A DNA stretch of 64,000 nucleotides from the NCBI GenBank assembly GCA_030685235.1, contig MU839189.1, positions 62,001 through 126,000 on the forward strand, in the 5' to 3' direction. The notes beneath the pieces are model-generated. The model saw nothing but the letters and a program-made list of their open reading frames with translations, did not search any database and was not told where the DNA came from. The translations under genes and the position numbers were made by a program. Numbering within the stretch: position 1 is the first letter of the stretch; each line of letters starts with the position of its first letter. This DNA comes from Copromyces sp. CBS 386.78 (lineage: Eukaryota; Ascomycota; Sordariomycetes; Sordariales; Sordariaceae). Below, one piece after another: positions 61,147-64,000 of this stretch.

Positions 61147-63655
61147 TCAAGGCGAAGCTAACGGAGAAGGACTGTCCCACAGCCTAGGATTTCCAACGTC
61201 GAGGCCCTCGCAGTCCCAGTGCTCTAGCAGGGTTGGAACCCCTCCGTCGAGCGGAAGCAGCTGCACCCCGTTGAACAGGTCCAGATTGTTCAAGTGATCC
61301 TGTTGGATCTGCCAGTCGAGCTGCCCGTATTGACCTGGATCGTTGATTTGACCCATGTCATACATAGGTGGCTGGAAGTTTTGATCCAAGGTGGTCTGCC
61401 ATGACGCTGTTGCTGCTTCTGCTGGCGCCGGCGCCGGCGGGCCGCACACCAGGAGGAGCTCAGCATGATTTGGCTTAACATCATCTCCGACTGCCGCCTC
61501 AGGTGCAACTGAGATTGTGTTGCCGACGGGTGAAGGTTCGCCGGAAACTGTGCTGCCGGCGTTACTGTGTTGACGGGCTTCTTCACCCAAGTGGATGGCC
61601 GAATCGATAGTTCTGCCCTGCCGAGCAGTGCCCTCGACTTCGAGCCCACCAGCAGCCGAAGAAGCACTCGGAGACGTGCTCTTGGACTTCACCCGCTTCG
61701 TGGACCCCATCAGACCCTTCTCCCGGTAGCTAAGTGGCAAATTCGCAACCATCTTTTCCAGAATTCGGCACAAGCTCAGTGCTGTCTTCGAGTCGCCAGT
61801 GCACTCGTGCAGCATGCTCAACCCGCGCTTGATGGATTCAAGGACAGTTTCTCGGTGTGGCAAATTCCGAGCTTCGTCGTGGACCAGCCCAGAACACAGG
61901 ACAGTGGTGGTGTCAAAGATGCAAAAGACGGCATAGTGGAATTTTGCGCCGTTGGACACTAAAAGATTAAAGAACGTCCGAGACACTTCCATGAGGCCCA
62001 GTGCGGCCAGCACACCCGACTCACGAAGTTCCAGCTCCAAGTCAGACATTGGCTTTGCAGAATTTCGCGTTACGAACTGCTTGAGAGGATCGAACAAGCA
62101 CATATGGCCGATGAGGTGAAGATAGCGACGTTGGAATATGATCCAGTCATTCTCCGCGTCCCATTGAGTGTCCGGATTGTTGAGAGCATATGCAGCGGGC
62201 AATTCGTCCAGCCACTTCAGTACAACGTCTCTCAAGGCCTTACTCACCAAGGCCTTATTTACTTCGGGCGGGATGGAGCTGTCAGACGACACGGGCTTGA
62301 ATCCTGCCGCCATCTTCAAGCACAAGGAGCTGTGGAGATTCATGTGCAAGAATGGAGACGGTTTATCTGGGTTTTCGGGGTCTTTGTCGAGAGCCAACGT
62401 CGGCTCCACGAACGTGCAGTCGGCGTGGTTGACGAGTAACGGCCGAGAAAGCATTGAACCCAAGGCGCTGCCACTCTGTCAGCACTTTCATCGTTTGGAT
62501 GGGGCAGGAGATTTTGCTTACAAGTCCCACATATACAGGATACTCCAAAGACGTCTTCTCATCTCGCGATCAAACTCCGACATCCCATCAGATAAAGAAT
62601 CCTGATGAAGCCCTATCTCATATGCGGCATGAATGGCAGTTCCTAGGGCATGCCACGCTTCTGTCCATTTCTCGGCCGACTTGTACCAGAAAGCGGTCAG
62701 GAAGAGCTGCTGGACATGGGCTAGACCCCCCTTTCCAGAAGGTATCGTTTTACTGAGCCCCTCCGCTGTTGTGTGCAAGGTGGTGGCGAGTGTCAACGCA
62801 TCGGTCCCAAGCTCACGCTCTAGTCTGTCCTTGACGCCGGCGTTCAGAATGTATAAGGCCGAGCAGGCACAAACCCGCAGGATCAGACTGGTCAACTCTG
62901 GGGTACGCTTGTTCGGGGGTGTCGCCCACCATCCATCATACTGAGCCCTGAACTGAGGTCGATACAAGGCGTAATAGTGGTGATTTGCACCATTGAGCCA
63001 GTTGTCCACCAGACAATCTGCTTGGTGTTAGGCACAGTCTCGCGCGCAACGTCAAACATCGAAGGGTGAGTGGCATACCTATATATGGCTTGGCAGGCAT
63101 TGACATGATTGCAGCTTGTAGTTCCTTTGATTGGACAGGCTCATCTTTCGAATCAGTCGTCCCCATGTTTGTCTTACCAAGCAACACGCGGTGAGTGTGT
63201 GGCATATAGCCGAGGGCATTGAGAGCATCGACCTCGTCGGCCTCGTCGTTTTCGCCATCTTGGTAACCGTTCTCGTCGAAATAGGATTCCTCTTCGGGAG
63301 ATTCTAAACCTCGCTTCTTTGACACGCTGAAGAGAACGCACTGTCAGAAAGAAGTTCTCATTGCCTCTAGGTTGGGTGTCTATGGCATGGCTTACCTCAA
63401 TGAACCCTCATCGGAGGCTGTGTCACTTTTGTTGGCTTTCTTCGGAACGAATCGGCAAAGATGGGCGACTCCTCTCTTCGAGCAATGGTTGCATGGAAAC
63501 TGACGATTACACTAACTCTAACGTTAGACCGGCTTGATCCATAAGTCTTTGAAGGGGTTCGAAACCCAAAGCGTCTCAGAACTTACCTTCTGTTTCCGAC
63601 GACGGCACTCCAAGCACGAAATCGGCTGTGCGTTGCCCTCAGTTGCCCAACTCAT
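61147..63655 (-). CDS. Zn2Cys6 fungal-specific transcription factor, 749 aa
   Basis: Five exons, 63587-63655, 63396-63511, 63079-63326, 62522-63017 and 61147-62467; total 2250 nt. The zinc cluster is C14, C17, C24, C30, C33 and C42 with spacing C-x2-C-x6-C-x5-C-x2-C-x8-C, and is split by intron 1 between Lys23 and Cys24. Exon 3 encodes an acidic linker. Exons 4-5 encode the middle homology domain: NHHYYALYRPQF, EFDREMRRRLWSILYMWD joined to FALGSMLSRPLLVN. The C-terminal 150 residues are Gln/Asp/Leu-rich, a possible activation region. Such proteins bind CGG-containing sites as nuclear regulators, often of metabolism; the target is unknown. The start is the only ATG in the zinc-cluster frame. 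Intron 1 has two possible acceptors 12 nt apart (see findings). Confidence 0.9.
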
Positions 63656-64000
63656 GATGGCGGCTGGAACAAATTGCTGTGTACAAGCGGCTGGGAAGAT
63701 AAATGCCAAAGTCGACAAAGCAGATATATCCTGTCACACTCAATATGGGATGACGTCTCGTGTTGGTGAGCGCGAGTCGGATGTTTGATATGTAAGAGAA
63801 AGAACCTCTAGCAAGTGGGGCTGAGCGGGCTCAACGTGATGAACGAGGTGTCTGGCTTCGAGGACAAGAGCTTTGTCAGTATCTGTGCCACAGAAGTGAT
63901 ACGCCGGCTTCAGAAATTGTGTAATGGTGCTAACAATAGAAGTAGGCATCAATTTACATCGGCTTCTCGACGAAAATCGATAGTGCAGACGTCGAAATGC
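63656..64000. promoter_or_regulatory. Promoter/leader region of the Zn2Cys6 factor
   Basis: 345 bp upstream of the minus-strand start to the window edge. A minus-strand frame at 63740-63952 has no family signal and is most simply part of the leader or promoter. Confidence 0.4.

Overview
The window looks like nuclear DNA from a Neurospora-type ascomycete (Sordariales). The evidence is short introns of about 55-100 nt with GTRNGT donors, fungal gene families, and large AT-rich blocks in which transposon proteins are riddled with transition-type stops, the signature of repeat-induced point mutation (RIP). From memory only, the gene set and order (dcc-1-like histidine kinase, GCN5/ngf-1, trehalase tre-1, threonine aldolase, Zn2Cys6 factor) match a stretch of N. 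crassa linkage group I; I could not check this.

Layout. 0.7-1.8 kb: a spliced four-pass membrane protein (-). 4.2-4.5 kb: a possible small gene. 5.06-6.59 kb: a RIP-mutated DNA transposon with clean GC-rich inverted ends. 9.7-14.5 kb: a hybrid histidine kinase (+). 17.48-38.13 kb: a 20.65 kb AT-rich island that resolves into a nest of four elements: a Ty1/copia element on the minus strand (174-bp LTRs, GAATG target duplication), split by a Ty3/gypsy element on the plus strand (347-bp LTRs, TTTTA duplication), which is itself split by a Mutator-like element (74-bp inverted repeats) and by a 425-bp MITE (47-bp perfect inverted repeats, 8-bp duplication). 38.1-43.3 kb: no gene I can defend. 43.3-46.3 kb: a large disordered protein (+). 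About 47.8 kb: a tRNA-like Pol III candidate. 48.6-50.3 kb: Rad1 checkpoint clamp and Ost5 (both -). 50.8-53.6 kb: Gcn5 acetyltransferase followed after one TAG codon, in the same frame, by a 461-codon AT-hook ORF. 54.2-56.4 kb: GH37 trehalase (-). 58.4-59.8 kb: threonine aldolase (-). 61.1-63.7 kb: a five-exon Zn2Cys6 transcription factor (-).

The genes are unrelated housekeeping, signalling and regulatory genes and do not form a cluster. The features most worth following up are the Gcn5/AT-hook reading-frame continuity, the four-level transposon nest with its strand-asymmetric mutation pattern, the alternative splice acceptors that would remove one zinc ligand of the transcription factor, and the tRNA-like element near 47.8 kb. 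Exon boundaries were built by hand from splice consensus, frame closure and family conservation; each spliced gene gives a total length divisible by three.
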